Assembly (NCBI RefSeq): GCF_003752415.1
Contig: NZ_RKHG01000001.1
Coordinates: 620,001-684,000 of the forward strand
Reading direction: 5' to 3'
Length of the DNA stretch: 64,000 nucleotides
Origin: Luteococcus japonicus
GTDB taxonomy: Bacteria; Actinomycetota; Actinomycetes; Propionibacteriales; Propionibacteriaceae
Of the stretch, positions 1-8,700 are shown one piece after another. Under the pieces are notes generated by a model. That model searched no databases. It saw nothing but the letters and a program-made list of their open reading frames with translations, and was not told where the DNA came from. Position 1 is the stretch's first letter. The number at the start of each line of letters is the position of its first letter. Position numbers and translations under genes: made by a program.

Positions 1-1
1 G

Positions 2-1036
2 GACACCCACGCCCGCACCCACGCGCTGGCGATCCTTGCCTGTCCCACCGCCGAAGTCGTCGACCAGGCACAATTCCCGACCACCACCGCCGGCCTGCGA
101 CGAGCGTTGGCCTGGGTCGGTCGTCGCACCGCTGGAGACCTCGATGTCCTGTGGGTCATTGAGGGCACTGGAACCTATGGGGCACGACTGGCGCACGCCG
201 CCACCGAAACCGGCTACACCGTGGTCGAGGCGCCCCGGATGGACTCCCGCAACAACCGCGGCCTGGGCAAGTCCGACCCGCTCGACGCCCAACGCATCGC
301 CGCTGCAGCGTTGCCGCTGGATCATCTCAAGCTACGCATGCCTCGAGCCGACGACGGCGTCAGAGCTGCGATCAAGGTGCTACTGGCCTCCCGCGACCAC
401 ATGAGTACCGAACGCACCGCCACCATCAACGCCCTGACCGCGCTGCTTCGCATCGTCGATCTGGGCATCGACGCGCGAGGGCCCCTCAACCACAGCCAGA
501 TCACTACCGCATCCACCTGGCGACCCCGCAGCGAAGACCTCGCCACTGCAACCGCCCGCGGTGAAGCCACACGCCTGGCGAGACGGATCATAGACCTCGA
601 CCACGACCTTGCCACCGCGAGCAGACGCATCCTCGAACTCCTGCGCATGAGCCCTGCCTCCGTGCTGCTCGAGGAACCAGGGATCGGGCCCATCACCGCG
701 GCCGTCGCATTCACAGCATGGTCACATCCCGGACGCGTCCGCTCCGAAGCCGCCTTCGCCAGCCTCGCCGGGACAAGCCCGATCCCAGCATCCTCCGGCA
801 ACACACAACGCCACCGCATCAACCCCGGCGGGGATCGCCGTCTCAACCAAGCACTCCACATGGCAACGGTCACACGCATGCGCATGGATCCCCGCACCCG
901 CGCCTACGTCGAACGCCGCAGCGCCGAAGGACGAACACCCCGAGAGATCCGCCGCTGCCTCAAGCGCTACCTCGCTCGAAACATCTACCGAAAACTCAAC
1001 ACGGCCGCAGCCAACTGCACCCCAAGCTCTGCTTGA
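2..1036 (+). CDS. IS110-family transposase, 5' end cut by window edge
   Basis: The reading frame is open from the first bases of the window and ends at a TGA at 1034-1036. The visible start reads DTHARTHALAIL, which fits the first acidic residue block (D-x-H) of the RuvC-like DEDD domain of IS110 transposases. The C-terminal half reads LLEEPGIGPITAAVAF and later FASLAGTSPIPASSGNT, matching the Tnp_20 domain with its nucleophile serine region. The gene stops only about 13 bp before an IS30 transposase fragment begins, so this IS110 has a very short right end and any long non-coding end lies outside the window. The family is clear; the N-terminus is not visible. Confidence 0.9.
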   Translation, partial: DTHARTHALAILACPTAEVVDQAQFPTTTAGLRRALAWVGRRTAGDLDVLWVIEGTGTYGARLAHAATETGYTVVEAPRMDSRNNRGLGKSDPLDAQRIAAAALPLDHLKLRMPRADDGVRAAIKVLLASRDHMSTERTATINALTALLRIVDLGIDARGPLNHSQITTASTWRPRSEDLATATARGEATRLARRIIDLDHDLATASRRILELLRMSPASVLLEEPGIGPITAAVAFTAWSHPGRVRSEAAFASLAGTSPIPASSGNTQRHRINPGGDRRLNQALHMATVTRMRMDPRTRAYVERRSAEGRTPREIRRCLKRYLARNIYRKLNTAAANCTPSSA

Positions 1037-1049
1037 CAGACATAGGAGA

Positions 1050-1226
1050 TTCAACGGGCTGCTGCGCGACTACCTGCCCAAGGGCACGAACCTGGCGGTC
1101 TTCGATCCTGTCGCCATCACCGAGATCCAGCATCAGCTCAACGAACGGCCCCGTCGTAGCCTCGACTGGCAGTCCCCTCAGCAGCTCTTCGCTACCCTGC
1201 AGAACACACCCGTGTTGCAACGATGA
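1050..1226 (+). pseudogene. C-terminal fragment of an IS30-family transposase
   Basis: The frame from 1050 reads FNGLLRDYLPKGTNLAVFDP and ends with a TGA at 1224-1226. It matches the last 55-60 residues of IS30 transposases, including the NGLLRDYFPKG block that is intact in the full-length IS30 transposase at 11921-13189. No start codon or upstream DDE domain precedes it. The break falls just after the end of the IS110 transposase, so the IS110 appears to have inserted into this older IS30 gene. It is not expected to be functional. Confidence 0.8.
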
Positions 1227-1315
1227 CTGAAACCCACCCGGTCTGGCTGGGCCCCGGTTGGGTGCGAGAAGCCAACCCAGAGTGAACTCCGGGCAGCTTA
1301 TGGGGGCAGTTCATG

Positions 1316-3652
1316 TCAGTGGTGTCGGCGCAGGCGCAGGGAGTTGGTGATGACGCTCACCGAACTGAGGGCCATGGCGGCTGCGGCGATCATCGGGGAC
1401 AACAGCCAGCCGAAGGCGGGGTAGAGCACTCCCGCGGCGATCGGAATGCCGATGACGTTGTAGATGAATGCGAACAGCAGGTTCTGCTTGATGTTGCGCA
1501 TAGTGTCGACGGACAGGTCGCGGGCCTTGACCAGGGCTGCGAGGTCGCCGCCGAGGAGGGTCACGTCTGCGCTCTCGATGGCGACGTCGGTCCCGGTGCC
1601 CATGGCGACGCCAACGTCCGCCCCGGCCAGGGCAGGGGCGTCGTTGACGCCGTCACCGGCCATCGCGACCGTGTGACCTTGCTCCTGGAACCGCTGGACG
1701 TGCCCATGCTTCTGATCCGGAAGCACGTCCGCGATCACCTCGTCGATGTGGAGCTCGTCGGCGATGGCGTGGGCGGTGGTGGCGTTGTCCCCAGTCAGCA
1801 TCACGATCCGCATGCCACGGTGACGTAGGTCGTCGATGGCCTGGGCGGTGGTGGGCTTGAGTGGGTCGGCGATGGCCAGGATGCTTGCAGGCTGACCATC
1901 GACAGTCACGATGACGGCAGTGGCTCCTTGGCGACGGAAGGCGTCGATGTCGTCGGTCAGGGGGGTCGTGTCGGCATGCTGGGTCGTGAGGAAGGCAGGG
2001 CTGCCGACCATGACCTGGTGACCGTCGACCAATGCTTCGACGCCGCCACCCGGGTGGGCGGTGAATGCAGTGGCGGTCGGTACGGTGACGTCGCGTTCTC
2101 GCGCCGCGTCGACGATCGCGCGGGCCAAGGGATGTTCGGACCCGGACTCGACAGCGGCCGCCATGGCCAGCACGATCTCGGCGTGGTGGCCGGCGACGAC
2201 CTTCTGGTCGACGAGGCTGGGATGGCCCTGGGTCAGGGTCCCGGTCTTGTCGACCACCAGGGTGTCGATCTTCTGCAGTCGTTCGAGTGCTTCGGCGTTC
2301 TTGACCAGGACGCCATCGCGGGCTCCGCGACCAACCCCGACCATGATGGACATGGGTGTGGCAAGGCCAAGCGCGCAAGGGCAGGCGATGATGAGCACGG
2401 ACACTGCAGCAACGATCGCGAACGGTAGCCGGGGCTGTGGCCCGACCGTGGCCCAGACGGCGAAGGTGATCAGTGCGATGCCGATCACGACCGGCACGAA
2501 CACAGCGGAGATCTTGTCGACGAGCCCTTGGATGGGGGCTTGGGAACGTTGCGCCTGGGACACGAGGTCGACGATGCGGGCCAGGGTCGAGTCGGCGCCC
2601 AGGCCGGTGGCCTCGATGACCAGGCTGCCGCCGCTGGTGATGGTGCCGCCGATCACACGGTCGCCGGGGTTCTTGTCAACAGGTACCGGCTCGCCGGTGA
2701 TCATGGATTCGTCGACGTAGGCGTGGCCGTCGACCACGATGCCGTCTGCTGGGATCTTCTCACCGGGGCGGACCCGGCAATGGTCGCCGACCTGCAGGTC
2801 CGCGGATGGCACTTCCTCTTCTTCTCCGTCGGGGTTGATGCGGTGCGCGGTGGCTGGCGACAGGTCCAGCAGGGCGCGGATGGCACCCGAGGTCTGGTCG
2901 CGTGCCCGCAGTTCGAGTACCTGCCCCAGCAGCACCAGGGTGATGATCACGGCGGCGGCCTCGAAGTAGACGCCGACCCGGCCACCGTCATCACGCATGA
3001 TGGCCGGGAAGATCCCCGGGGCCAGGACGGCGACCACACTGTAGAACCACGCGGCACCCACACCGAGGCTGACGAGGGTGAACATGTTGAGGTGCCGGCT
3101 GGCCACTGATCGGGCGCCACGTGCGAAGAATGGCCACCCGGCCCACCACACCACGGGGGTGGACAGCGCGAGTTCGACCCAGGGCACCCACGCCCCGACG
3201 GCCAGGGCCGGGACCATCGCCAGCACCACCAGGGGCAGGCTGAGCACGGCTGCCACGCGGAGACGGCGGCGCATGTCTGCCAGCTCTGGGTTGGGTCCGT
3301 CGTGGACGCCCACCGAGACCGGTTCGAGCGCCATGCCACAGATCGGGCACTCGCCCGGCCCATCCTGCCGGATCTCGGGGTGCATGGGGCAGGTCCATTC
3401 GCCATCGCGTGGGCCGGTGTCGGCCTGTGGTGGCGGGGTGCTTTGCCCGCCGTGCTCTTGGTGGGCAGCAGGCTGCCCGGGGTGGGTGTGCTGGTGTGCT
3501 GCTGGCGCGGGGGGCTGCCCGTCCGGTTGGAGGAACATGCCGCACTTGGGGCAGCGGCCAGGGTGGTCACTGGTGACCTCGGGGTGCATGGGGCAGGTGA
3601 AGGAGTCCCCTTCAGCCGTGATGGGCTCGTCGGGTGGGGTAGGGCTGGTCAT
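1316..3652 (-). CDS. Copper/silver-exporting P1B-type ATPase with two N-terminal metal-binding domains
   Basis: This heavy-metal ATPase of about 778 aa exports monovalent copper or silver across the cytoplasmic membrane. Two Cys-rich heavy-metal-binding modules lie near the N-terminus, TCPMHPEV...CPKCGM and TCPMHPEI...CPICGM. The usual MxCxxC HMA domain is absent. The membrane metal site CPC (ACPCALGLA) is near residue 422, the phosphorylation motif DKTGT near 470, SGSEHPLA in the nucleotide domain, and GDGVND near 667. The start at 3652 was chosen because GAGGAAG sits just upstream; the open frame runs on to 3880 but that part is Arg/Pro-rich and unlike the family. It is the last gene of the minus-strand copper module. 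The CopB/SilP-like class is inferred from the Cys/Met/His N-terminus. Confidence 0.93.
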   Translation of the reverse strand: MTSPTPPDEPITAEGDSFTCPMHPEVTSDHPGRCPKCGMFLQPDGQPPAPAAHQHTHPGQPAAHQEHGGQSTPPPQADTGPRDGEWTCPMHPEIRQDGPGECPICGMALEPVSVGVHDGPNPELADMRRRLRVAAVLSLPLVVLAMVPALAVGAWVPWVELALSTPVVWWAGWPFFARGARSVASRHLNMFTLVSLGVGAAWFYSVVAVLAPGIFPAIMRDDGGRVGVYFEAAAVIITLVLLGQVLELRARDQTSGAIRALLDLSPATAHRINPDGEEEEVPSADLQVGDHCRVRPGEKIPADGIVVDGHAYVDESMITGEPVPVDKNPGDRVIGGTITSGGSLVIEATGLGADSTLARIVDLVSQAQRSQAPIQGLVDKISAVFVPVVIGIALITFAVWATVGPQPRLPFAIVAAVSVLIIACPCALGLATPMSIMVGVGRGARDGVLVKNAEALERLQKIDTLVVDKTGTLTQGHPSLVDQKVVAGHHAEIVLAMAAAVESGSEHPLARAIVDAARERDVTVPTATAFTAHPGGGVEALVDGHQVMVGSPAFLTTQHADTTPLTDDIDAFRRQGATAVIVTVDGQPASILAIADPLKPTTAQAIDDLRHRGMRIVMLTGDNATTAHAIADELHIDEVIADVLPDQKHGHVQRFQEQGHTVAMAGDGVNDAPALAGADVGVAMGTGTDVAIESADVTLLGGDLAALVKARDLSVDTMRNIKQNLLFAFIYNVIGIPIAAGVLYPAFGWLLSPMIAAAAMALSSVSVITNSLRLRRHH

Positions 3653-3720
3653 GGTCTTCCTCGTCCGTTGAGTGGTGGTGCTCTGTGGTGCTGGTGGGCG
3701 CGTGGTGCGAGGTTCTTGGC

Positions 3721-4026
3721 TCAGTGGTGATCGGCCCCGTGGTTCATCATCCGCATCATGAGCCACATCATCACTACGCAGCCGAGGGCGGGGATGACGG
3801 CGGCCATGACGCCGCCTGCGGCGAGGCTGGCACGACCTGTCCACAGGTATCCGGCCACGATGAGCAGCATCGGGGCACACATCAGCAGGTGCATCCAGTG
3901 GTGGCTCTTGCCGTGACCTGTCATCTTCGGGTCGTGCCGGTGCTGCACGGGCTCGAGTACCGGGTCGGCGGCGGGGCGGGGAGCGTCGCTGTCACTGCGG
4001 TTGAGCTGGGTGGGGCTTGTGTACAT
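3721..4026 (-). CDS. Small DUF2933-like membrane protein of the copper module
   Basis: This 101-aa protein has a hydrophilic N-terminus and a [16 protein letters not shown] segment typical of DUF2933-type proteins that sit next to copper ATPases. A second hydrophobic helix ([20 protein letters not shown]) follows, then a Met/His-rich tail [12 protein letters not shown]. Two transmembrane helices are expected. GGAG lies about 6 bases before the ATG at 4026. It lies between the multicopper oxidase and the ATPase on the same strand. Its biochemical role is not known to me; the Met/His tail suggests copper contact at the membrane. Confidence 0.75.
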   Translation of the reverse strand: MYTSPTQLNRSDSDAPRPAADPVLEPVQHRHDPKMTGHGKSHHWMHLLMCAPMLLIVAGYLWTGRASLAAGGVMAAVIPALGCVVMMWLMMRMMNHGADHH

Positions 4027-4201
4027 GGTGGTCTCCTTCGTCGTGTGTGGCTGGCTGCCGTCACCATCCAGACTGTCGAGCGTCCATGAAGCTGGACCGG
4101 GGCAAATGATGAAGGTTTGACCAAGACGTCGGAGGCATGTGCGGGCATGCGGCGGTGCGGTTCCCGGGGTGACGCGGGAACCGCACCGGCGTGGGCTGGG
4201 G

Positions 4202-5686
4202 TCAGTAGCGCAGGCTGGTCATCATGCCGATCTCGGCGTGGTAGATGTTGTGGCAGTGCAGCATCCAGGCTCCGGGGTTGTCGGCCTGCAGGTCGGCCTC
4301 GATGGTCTGCATGGGCAGCAGCAGCACGGTGTCCTTGCGTAGTCCGTTGCTGCCCGGCAGGGACCAGGTGTGGCCGTGGATGTGCATCGGGTGGGCCATC
4401 ATCGTCATGTTCGTCATCCGCATCCGGACCCGCTGTCCCGGGCTGATCGAAAGGGGTGTGTCCTCACCGAACTTCTTGCCGTTGATGCCCCAGGCGTAGG
4501 GCTTCATCTGGCCGTTGAGCTGGACCTCGAGGGTCTGCTCCGGTTCCTTGTCGGGCAGCTTGGCTGCGTCGGCGGCGCGCAGGGCGGTGCCCAGGGCAGC
4601 CTTTCCTCCGAGTTCGGGGATTCGGGTGGTGGCCGGCGGAATGCTGCCGGCGCCGGTCTTGACGATGGCGCGGGCGGGAGTACCGGTCTTGCCCTCGGGG
4701 GCGGCCTGCAGCACGAAGACGCCGTCGCCGACGGTGACGGTGGCGTCGATCCTTTCTCCCATGGCGAGGTAGATGGCCGTCGCCTCGACCGGCTGCACGG
4801 CGAAACCGTCGGCGTGGGTGATGGTGAGTCGGTGCCCGGACAGGCCGACCTTGAAGATCGTGTCGGCTCCGGCATTGATGAGCCGTAGCCGGACCTTGTC
4901 CCCGGGGCGTGCCGTGAGGGTGCGCGGTGCGGCCGGGATCCGGCCGTTGACGACGTAGTGCGGGTAGCTCACGTCTCCGGCATCGCCCAAGGGGGAACTG
5001 CCGTGGTCCATGCCTCCCATGTCGTGGTTCATTCCTTGGGACAGGGGGCCGCTGTTGGCCTTGAAGTCGGCGAAGATCGCATCCGGTGACTTGCCAACCC
5101 CATCGGTCCAGTCATCCAGGACCAGGACCCATTCCGCGTCGTGGTCGCCCGGATCGCGTGGGTCGTCCAGCACGAGGGGAGCGTACAGCCCCCGGTCGAT
5201 CTGGACTCCGCTGTGGGGATGGAAGAAGTAGGTTCCGGCATGGGGTGCGACGAACTCGTAGGTGAAGGCACTCTTGGCGGCGATGGGGTCCTGAGTGACA
5301 CCAGGCACACCGTCGGAGGCGTTGCGCAGGGCAATGCCGTGCCAGTGCACCGAGGTGGCTGTGGGGAGCTGGTTGTCGACCGTGACCCGGAACAGGTCGC
5401 CCGCCTTGCCGCGCAGGACGTTCCCGTCGAGTTCGTCGGTGTAGGCCCAGGTCTTGGCCAGGACACCGCCCAGGTCCAAGGTGACAGGGCGCGGGGTCAG
5501 GGTGTGGGTGACGGTCGTCGCCCCGGCCGGGGTGGCGAGTGGTGTCTGGGTCGGGATGGCCCATGTGGCCGGGGTGGTGCTGGCCGGGGCGGGCTGCTTG
5601 GCGCCGCATGCAGCCAGGGCGCTGGTGGATGCCAGGCCGAGGCCGGCGAGCAAGGCCTGTCGGCGAGTGATCGTGTTCATGCCCAC
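4202..5686 (-). CDS. Multicopper oxidase (CueO/CopA-like), Tat-exported lipoprotein-type signal
   Basis: This is a three-domain multicopper oxidase of 494 aa, likely oxidising Cu(I) at the cell envelope. The N-terminus carries a twin-arginine pattern (TRRQALLAGLGLAST) and a lipobox-like LAAC at residues 24-27. The copper ligand motifs are HWHG (114-117), HPHSG (156-160), HPMHIHGH and the C-terminal HCHNIYHAEIGMM, so type 1, 2 and 3 sites look complete. A Met/His-rich loop (GMNHDMGGMDHGS) lies mid-protein, as in copper-tolerance oxidases. A GTG at 5686 is six bases downstream of GGGA; the ATG at 5680 is the alternative start. The gene lies 29 bp downstream of the histidine kinase gene. Confidence 0.93.
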   Translation of the reverse strand: MGMNTITRRQALLAGLGLASTSALAACGAKQPAPASTTPATWAIPTQTPLATPAGATTVTHTLTPRPVTLDLGGVLAKTWAYTDELDGNVLRGKAGDLFRVTVDNQLPTATSVHWHGIALRNASDGVPGVTQDPIAAKSAFTYEFVAPHAGTYFFHPHSGVQIDRGLYAPLVLDDPRDPGDHDAEWVLVLDDWTDGVGKSPDAIFADFKANSGPLSQGMNHDMGGMDHGSSPLGDAGDVSYPHYVVNGRIPAAPRTLTARPGDKVRLRLINAGADTIFKVGLSGHRLTITHADGFAVQPVEATAIYLAMGERIDATVTVGDGVFVLQAAPEGKTGTPARAIVKTGAGSIPPATTRIPELGGKAALGTALRAADAAKLPDKEPEQTLEVQLNGQMKPYAWGINGKKFGEDTPLSISPGQRVRMRMTNMTMMAHPMHIHGHTWSLPGSNGLRKDTVLLLPMQTIEADLQADNPGAWMLHCHNIYHAEIGMMTSLRY

Positions 5687-5715
5687 GACTCTTCCCGCCC
5701 CGCATTGTGACCGGG

Positions 5716-6855
5716 TCAGGGAAGTGTGGAGATTCGATCAAGACTTCGTGGCAGCACCAGGGTGAACGACGCACCGCAGCCCACCCCCGGACTGGCCGCC
5801 AGCACGTCGCCCCCATGTGCCCGGGCGACGGCCCTGGCGATGGTCAGGCCGACTCCGGTTCCGCCGTCGACGTCACGGACCCTGCGTGATCCCTGGTGGA
5901 AGAAGCGTTCGAAGACGTGGGGCACCTCACCGGCGGGTATGCCTGCGCCGGTGTCGCTGACCTGGATGGACACCGAGTCCGTGTCAGACCAGCTCGTCAC
6001 ACATACCTCACCCCCGCGTGGCGTGTGCTGGACGGCGTTGCGCAGCAGGTTGTCCAGGACCTGGCCGATGCGTGCAGGGTCGACGTCCACCTCCACGGGG
6101 CAGTTTCCACGGGTCACCAGCTGGATACCTGCCTCGGCACAGGCTTTCGCACACGAGGTGACCGCCGATTCCACCAGGTCATCGATGCGGGTCAGCCGTA
6201 GTTCCAAGGGGATCCGCCCCTCCTCTGCCCTGGAGACCTCGGAGATGTCGGCCGCCAGCGCCGTGATGCGCTCGTTCTGGCGTTGGAGGACCTCAAGGAC
6301 CTCCGGCCCATACACGGCGACTCCGTCCTCGAGGCTCTCGAGCGTCACCCGCGTCACGGACAGGGGCGTTCGCAGCTCATGGCCAAGATCGGTCAACATG
6401 CGTCGTCGGGTGGCCTCCGTGGCCTCGATCTGGGCCGCCATCCGGTTGAACTCATGGGCCACGGATTCGAGTTCGCGCCCCAGTGGCGGCATGCGCACGG
6501 GGTCGTCGTAGTTGCCGTGCGCGACCCTCTCAGCCCCCTCGGCCAGGGCATCCAGCCCTCGGATGAGGCTGCGGTTCAGCACCCATGACGTCACCGCCGC
6601 GATCATCATCGCGGCGGCAAGCCCCAATCCCAGGGAGGCCGCACCGGCGTCATGGAAGGCACGCTCGGCATGGTCCAGCACCATGGGCTGGGTGTGCCCG
6701 GCCTCGGCCATGTGCTTCTTGAACAACGGCGGGCCCATCTCCAGGGCGGTCAGGACCAGCGTGACGCTCATGGTGACCAGGACGGCGAACTGGGTCCACA
6801 CCAGCCGTCGACCCCACGACAACCCGGGCCACAGCTCTGATGGCCGTCCTCCCAT
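5716..6855 (-). CDS. Sensor histidine kinase of the copper module
   Basis: This is a membrane histidine kinase of about 379 aa. A first TM helix near residues 20-40 and a second near 73-95 enclose a short extracytoplasmic loop of roughly 35 residues rich in His and Met (KKHMAEAGHTQPM...DHAERAFH), which could bind copper. HAMP, HisKA and HATPase domains follow, with H-box GHELRTPLS near residue 157, N-box DNLLRNAVQHT, G1 DTGAGIP and G2 GTGVGLTI. The start codon overlaps the stop of the response regulator (TGATG at 6853-6857), so the two are translationally coupled. Metal sensing is inferred from the loop and the neighbours. Confidence 0.92.
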   Translation of the reverse strand: MGGRPSELWPGLSWGRRLVWTQFAVLVTMSVTLVLTALEMGPPLFKKHMAEAGHTQPMVLDHAERAFHDAGAASLGLGLAAAMMIAAVTSWVLNRSLIRGLDALAEGAERVAHGNYDDPVRMPPLGRELESVAHEFNRMAAQIEATEATRRRMLTDLGHELRTPLSVTRVTLESLEDGVAVYGPEVLEVLQRQNERITALAADISEVSRAEEGRIPLELRLTRIDDLVESAVTSCAKACAEAGIQLVTRGNCPVEVDVDPARIGQVLDNLLRNAVQHTPRGGEVCVTSWSDTDSVSIQVSDTGAGIPAGEVPHVFERFFHQGSRRVRDVDGGTGVGLTIARAVARAHGGDVLAASPGVGCGASFTLVLPRSLDRISTLP

Positions 6856-7550
6856 CAGCCTCGGCCCATCCGGTAGCCCACGCCCCGCGCAGTCAGCACG
6901 TAGCGGGGATCGGCGGCCTCCTCACCCAGCTTCTTGCGAAGGTGTGCCACGTGGACATCGACCAGATGGTCGTCGCCGACCCAGTCCTCGCCCCAGACCA
7001 TGTCCGTGAGCTGACGCCGGCTCAACACACGTCCGGGATGCGCGGACAGCGCCTTCAGCAGGTCGAACTCGGTGCGTGTCAGGTCCACCACCACACCATC
7101 CATGAAAGCCTCGCGCGAGTCGGGATGCACCACCAGTTCCCCGATCCTGCGGGCGACGGATACCGAAGCCGTGGATCTCGGGCGACGCAGCATCACTTGG
7201 ACGCGTGCGACGAGTTCGCGCGGGCTGAAGGGCTTGGTGAGGTAGTCATCCGCGCCCACGGACAACCCGATGAGCATGTCCACCTCGTCAGCTCGCGCGG
7301 TCAGCATCAGGACGTAGCAGTCGCTGAAGGTGCGCACCTTGCGACAGACCTCCACTCCGTCGAGGCCCGGAAGGCCGAGGTCGAGGATGACGACATCCGG
7401 CTGCTCCTCCCGGATCCGCGACACCGCCTCGTTCCCGTCTGCACACGTGTCTGCGGCCATGCCGGCCCGTTCCAGGTAGTTCTTCACCGTGCCGGCCAGC
7501 ACCGGTTCGTCGTCGACCACCAGCACCGAAGTGCGCGCCACATCGCTCAT
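6855..7550 (-). CDS. OmpR/PhoB-family response regulator, partner of the copper kinase
   Basis: The 231-aa protein has a receiver domain with acidic pair DD at 13-14, phospho-acceptor Asp57 (VVILDLGLPG), the TARA segment, and KPF after GADDYLT. A winged-helix DNA-binding domain follows, with FDLLKALSAHPGRVLSR and VDVHVAHLRKKLG. It overlaps the kinase gene and probably controls this copper module as a CopR/CusR-like activator. I did not find a clear tandem operator near the promoter. Confidence 0.93.
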   Translation of the reverse strand: MSDVARTSVLVVDDEPVLAGTVKNYLERAGMAADTCADGNEAVSRIREEQPDVVILDLGLPGLDGVEVCRKVRTFSDCYVLMLTARADEVDMLIGLSVGADDYLTKPFSPRELVARVQVMLRRPRSTASVSVARRIGELVVHPDSREAFMDGVVVDLTRTEFDLLKALSAHPGRVLSRRQLTDMVWGEDWVGDDHLVDVHVAHLRKKLGEEAADPRYVLTARGVGYRMGRG

Positions 7551-7581
7551 GGCTCCACCTCACCACGAGACCCAGCAGGCG

Positions 7582-8289
7582 TCACCTCGTCGGTTGCGAG
7601 GACGGGGACATGTTGTGGTTCATGCTGCCCATGTCGTGGTTCATGCCGGACATGCCACCCATGTCATGGGTCATGACGCTCGACGACGTGTCACCTCCCA
7701 GGACTGCCGGATCGACCATCCCGAAAATCATCGCCACGTGGGCCACCACGAGGAAGGCCGCCACCATCGCCACGTGCATCCGCAGACGGTTCTCACTACT
7801 GCGGCCCAGGACCCCCGCCTCGAGGAGACTGATCACGAGCATGGGCAGGCCACCGACCAGGTAGCTGAGGACCGCGATGACATCAGCCGGGCCGCGCCAT
7901 CCCCCATTCATGGTCAAGGGCACCACCGCGTGGACCATCAGGTGCGTCCCGATGAAGACCCACACGGGACCGGCGAGCAGGCCAGCAGCCCGACTGAGCC
8001 TCGCCACCCACGGGGCTGCGGGCCGGTCATTGCGGCGCCCCAGCAGCATGACCAGTTCCGTGATCGCCAAGGTCTCGGCCAGGATGACCGGGAGGGCCAT
8101 GAACAACAGCAGGTTCCACGGTTGCCGCACCGCGAGAAGTTCCATGTAGTGGGTCATCGCCATGCCAGCCATGCCCGAGCCAGCAGTCAGGTCGGGCACG
8201 GCCAGGGCCAGCCCGACCGCGGCCACGCTGGCAATTCCCAGGAATGCGAGGGACCCACGAGCCAGGGATGAGGATTCATTCGTCGTCAT
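7582..8289 (-). CDS. Polytopic membrane protein with Met/His-rich C-terminal tail, copper-linked, function unknown
   Basis: This protein of about 235 aa has around five or six hydrophobic helices (for example AFLGIASVAAVGLALAVP, LLLFMALPVILAETLAITEL and HVAMVAAFLVVAHVAMIFG). The tail repeats MTHDMGG, MNHDMGS and MNHNMS. A Met-rich segment GMAGMAMTHYMELL lies in the first extracytoplasmic region. The start at 8289 is supported by GGAGG nine bases upstream; an in-frame ATG at 8328 lacks such a site. It is the first gene of the copper operon, 31 bp ahead of the regulator. I recall a domain of unknown function with this MTHYMELL signature next to copper genes but cannot confirm its name. A copper-binding or transport role is inferred. 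Confidence 0.78.
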   Translation of the reverse strand: MTTNESSSLARGSLAFLGIASVAAVGLALAVPDLTAGSGMAGMAMTHYMELLAVRQPWNLLLFMALPVILAETLAITELVMLLGRRNDRPAAPWVARLSRAAGLLAGPVWVFIGTHLMVHAVVPLTMNGGWRGPADVIAVLSYLVGGLPMLVISLLEAGVLGRSSENRLRMHVAMVAAFLVVAHVAMIFGMVDPAVLGGDTSSSVMTHDMGGMSGMNHDMGSMNHNMSPSSQPTR

Positions 8290-8521
8290 GCCGCCAAGCC
8301 TCCAGGCGGCATGTCGAGCCACGAGCAAGACAGTGTGAAGAAATGATCAAGATCCACCGCGAACACCGGCTGTCACCCACCTCCCCCGTCCGGACCATCG
8401 ATGCCCCGGACCTGTGCAGTACCCGCAGTGGCACGGAAACCCACCAGAAGTCGACCGGCACTCGGTTCGGCCGCCTCTCTGCCGTGCACTGCTCTCGATG
8501 GCCACGCCATGACCCGTCGAG
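8290..8521. other. Upstream region of the copper module, no gene seen
   Basis: These 232 bp lie between the first gene of the copper module and an istB remnant. They should hold the module promoter on the minus strand. I see no convincing ORF and no clear CopR/CusR-type tandem box. Confidence 0.4.
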
Positions 8522-8628
8522 TCACAGAGTCTGGCGAGCTCGCGTGTGGGCGAGGCGATAGGAGTTGGTTCCGGTCTCGATGATGGCGTTGTAGGTGAGG
8601 CGGTCGACGATCGCTGCACACAGGCGGG
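8522..8628 (-). pseudogene. C-terminal remnant of an IstB-like IS21 ATPase
   Basis: On the minus strand this stretch reads TRLCAAIVDRLTYNAIIETG followed by TNSYRLA and a TGA at 8522-8524. This is the typical IstB C-terminus; compare AAMIDRLVHHAEVLALSGES in the istB at 9966-10801. The rest of the gene is missing because the terminal repeat of another IS21 element starts at 8629. It shows that an earlier IS21 copy existed here on the opposite strand. Confidence 0.7.
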
Positions 8629-8680
8629 TGTCGACGACGGGTGAAACCTATGCAGGAATCGACGGGCAAAAACTGAGCAG
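8629..8680 (+). repeat. Left terminal repeat of the IS21 element
   Basis: It begins TGTCGACGACGG, contains GCAGGAATCGACG at 8652-8664 and ends AAAACTGAGCAG at 8680. The first 36 bp pair with 13199-13234 and the inner part with 11854-11869. Confidence 0.75.
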
Positions 8681-8700
8681 CCCGGAGGAACCTGTCAGGG

